This document shows positions 61,745 to 64,000 of a stretch of DNA of 64,000 nt, one piece after another. Each line of letters opens with the position of its first letter. Within the stretch, counting starts at the first letter, position 1. The notes under the pieces were generated by a model, which worked only from the letters and a program-made list of their open reading frames with translations, was not told the DNA's origin and did not search any database. Origin of the DNA: Salvelinus alpinus (Eukaryota > Chordata > Actinopteri > Salmoniformes > Salmonidae); the NCBI RefSeq assembly GCF_045679555.1, contig NC_092094.1, positions 17,267,405-17,331,404 on the forward strand, given 5' to 3'. The position numbers and the translations under genes are program-made.

Positions 61745-64000
61745 TGTTATTTAACCAGGTAGGCCAGTTGAGAACAAGTTCTCATTTGGCTGTGTACAGC
61801 TGCTTAAAGTTAGTGAGGGAGATGTGTATTCAGCTTCAGAGATTTTTTTTGCAATTTGTTCCAGTCATTGGCAGCGGAGAACTGGAAGGAAAGGAAGTGT
61901 TGGCTTTGGGGATGACCAGTGCAATATACCTGCTGGAGCGCGTGCCACGGTGACCAGTGCAATATACCTGCTGGAGCGCGTGCCACGGTGACCAGTGCAA
62001 TATACCTGCTGGAGCGCGTGCCACGGTGACCAGTGCAATATACCTGCTGGAGCGCGTGCCACGGTGACCAGTGCAATATACCTGCTGGAGCGCGTGCCAC
62101 GGTGACCAGTGCAATATACCTGCTGGAGCGCGTGCCACGGTGACCAGTGCAATATACCTGCTGGAGCGCGTGCCACGGTGACCAGTGCAATATACCTGCT
62201 GGAGCGCGTGCCACGGTGACCAGTGCAATATACCTGCTGGAGCGCGTGCCACGGTGACCAGTGCAATATACCTGCTGGAGCGCGTGCCACGGTGACCAGT
62301 GCAATATACCTGCTGGAGCGCGTGCCACGGTGACCAGTGCAATATACCTGCTGGAGCGCGTGCCACGGTGACCAGTGCAATATACCTGCTGGAGCGCGTG
62401 CCACGGTGACCAGTGAGCTAAGGCAGGGCTTTACCTAGAAGACTTAAAGATGACCTGTAGCCAATGGGTTTGGCGACAAATGTAGTGAGGGCCAGCCAAC
62501 GAGAGCATACAGCTTGGGGTGGTGGGTAGTATATGGGGCTTTGGTGACAAAACAGATGGCACTGTGATAGACTACATCCAGTATGCTGAGTAGAGTGTTG
62601 GAGGCTATTTTGTCAAGGATCGGTAGGATAGTTTTACGAGGGTATGTTTGGCAGCATGAGTGAAGGTTGCGTTGTTGCGAAATAGGAAGCAGATTCTAGA
62701 TTTAATTTTGGATTGGAGATGCTTAAAGTGCGTCTGGATGGAGAGTTTACAGTCTAACCAGACACCTAGGTATTTGTAGTTGTCTACATATTCTAAGGCA
62801 GAGCCATCCAGAGTAGTGATGCAAGTCGGGCGGGCGGGTAACAATTGGTTGAAGAGCATGCATTTAGTTTTACTAGCATTTATAAGCAGTTGGAGGCCAT
62901 GTGTTGTATGGCATTGAAGCTCGTTTGGAGGTTTGTTAGCACAGTTTCCAAAGTAGGGCCAGATGTATACAGAATGGTGAGCGACATCATTGGTATATAC
63001 AGAGAAAAGAGTCGGCCCGAGAATTAAACCCTGTGGCACCCCCATAAAGACTGCCAGAGGTCCGGACAACAGGCCCTCCGATTTGACACACTGAACTCTA
63101 TCTGAGAAGTAGTTGGTGAACCAGGCGAGGCAATCATTTGAGAAGGCAAGGCTATTGAGTCTGCCGATAAGAATGCGGTGATTGACAGAGTCGAAAGCTT
63201 TGGCCAGGTCGATGAAGACGGCTGCACAGTTCTGTTTTTTATCGATGGCGGTTATATCGTTTAGGACCTTGAGCGTGGCTGAGGTGCACCCAATGACCAG
63301 CTCGGAAACCAGATTGCATAGTGGAGAAGGTACGTGGGATTCGAAATGGTCGGTGATCTGTTTGTTAACATGGCTTTCGAGGACCTTAGACCTATATCCA
63401 TCCTGCCCTGCCTTTCTATCACAGTTTGGGCCTAGAGTGTCTCCCCCTTTGAAGAGGGGTATGACTGCGGCTGCTTTCCAATCTTTGGGGATCTCAGACG
63501 ATACAAAAGAGAGGTTGAACAGGCTAGTAATAGGGGTTGCAACAATTTCGGCAGATAATTTTAGAAAGAGGGTCCAGATTGTCTAGCCCAGCTGATTTGT
63601 AGGGATTCAGATTTTTCAGCTCTTTCAGAGCATCAGCTGTCTGGATTTGGGTGAAGGAGAAGCAGGGGGGGGGGGTTTGGGCAAGTTGCTGCAGGGGGTG
63701 CAGAGCTGTTGGCCGGGTAGGGGTAGCCAGGTAGAAAGCATGGGCAGCCGTAGAAAAATGATCAATTATCGTAGATTTATCGGTGGTGACAGTGTTTCCT
63801 AGCCTCAGTGCAGTGGACAGCTGGGAGGAGGTGCTCTTATTCTCCATGGACTTTACAGTGTCCAAAAACTTTTTGGAGTTAGTGCTACAGGATGCAAATT
63901 TCTGTTTGAAAAAGCTAGCCTTTGCTTTCCTAACTGACTGAGTATATTGGTTCCTGACTTCCCTGAAAAGTTGCATATCGCGGGGGATATTCGATGCTAA
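61745..64000 (-). mobile_element. L2-type LINE (RSg-1-like), copy 2, runs off the window
   Basis: The minus strand encodes reverse-transcriptase segments: YTQSVRKAKASFFKQKFASC and LKNLNPYKSAGLDNLDP near the right edge, then GVPQGLILGP, YVDNYKYLGVWLDCKLS and SKIKSRICFLFRNNATFTHA. The YADD motif present in the copy at 12177-13862 is deleted here (agaatggtg joins agcgacatcat near 62979). Several frameshifts are present. The 3' end near 61750 (atttaaccaggtaggccagt) is the same as in copy 1. The element is dead. Confidence 0.88.
61914..62407. repeat. 38-bp perfect minisatellite, 13 copies, inside the LINE
   Basis: Thirteen units starting GACCAGTGCAATATACCTGC and ending gagcgcgtgccacggt span exactly 494 bp, with no difference that I can see. 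The other LINE copy has this segment once (12732 onward), followed by extra sequence and a second GACCAGTG. As 38 is not a multiple of 3, all three frames stay open. Confidence 0.96.

Overview
The window looks like a piece of a salmonid fish nuclear genome. Evidence for this is three vertebrate genes in teleost-style exon structure, very long CA/GT tracts and minisatellites, and repeat families typical of salmonids: tRNA-headed SINEs whose tail is shared with a LINE, Tc1 elements, hAT and other MITEs, and a miniature LTR element. Genus and species cannot be decided from sequence alone. There are no bacterial genes, phage genes or CRISPR arrays.

Three genes could be reconstructed exon by exon, with splice sites and reading phase agreeing throughout. 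(1) wt1, the Wilms tumour 1 transcription factor, lies on the minus strand. Nine coding exons between 23988 and 3774 give 417 aa (+KTS) or 414 aa (-KTS). The alternative KTS splice donors are intact. (2) ccdc73, a coiled-coil protein gene, lies on the minus strand. Eighteen coding exons between 53491 and 39354 give 1157 aa, and non-coding 5' exon donors lie near 56.5 kb. (3) depdc7, a DEP-domain gene, lies on the plus strand. Ten exons from 58144 to 61229 give 542 aa. The order wt1 - ccdc73 - depdc7 matches human 11p13, but the human genes in between (EIF3M, PRRG4, QSER1) were not found. ccdc73 and depdc7 are therefore direct head-to-head neighbours.

Layout: 1-513 minisatellite; 514-2410 no gene seen; 2411-3773 probable wt1 3' UTR carrying a MITE; 3774-23988 wt1, its introns swollen by minisatellites, four dinucleotide tracts, a LINE, a hAT MITE inside a recent 1269-bp tandem duplication, and a TRIM-like mini-LTR element; 24-39 kb intergenic DNA with SINEs, a solo LTR and minisatellites; 39.35-56.6 kb ccdc73, with a degraded Tc1 transposon and a TIR element in its introns; 56.6-58.1 kb shared upstream region; 58.1-61.3 kb depdc7; 61.7-64 kb a second LINE copy that runs off the window and holds a perfect 13-copy 38-bp array.

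The most interesting signals are three. The wt1 intron at 5439-7039 has a long CA tract in its 5' part and a GU tract against its 3' splice site, so it could fold into a duplex that bridges the intron. A mini-LTR retroelement with a tRNA-His-type primer site sits in wt1. A homogeneous 38-bp array has grown inside a LINE. Gene identities rest on recognised protein families. No database search was possible.
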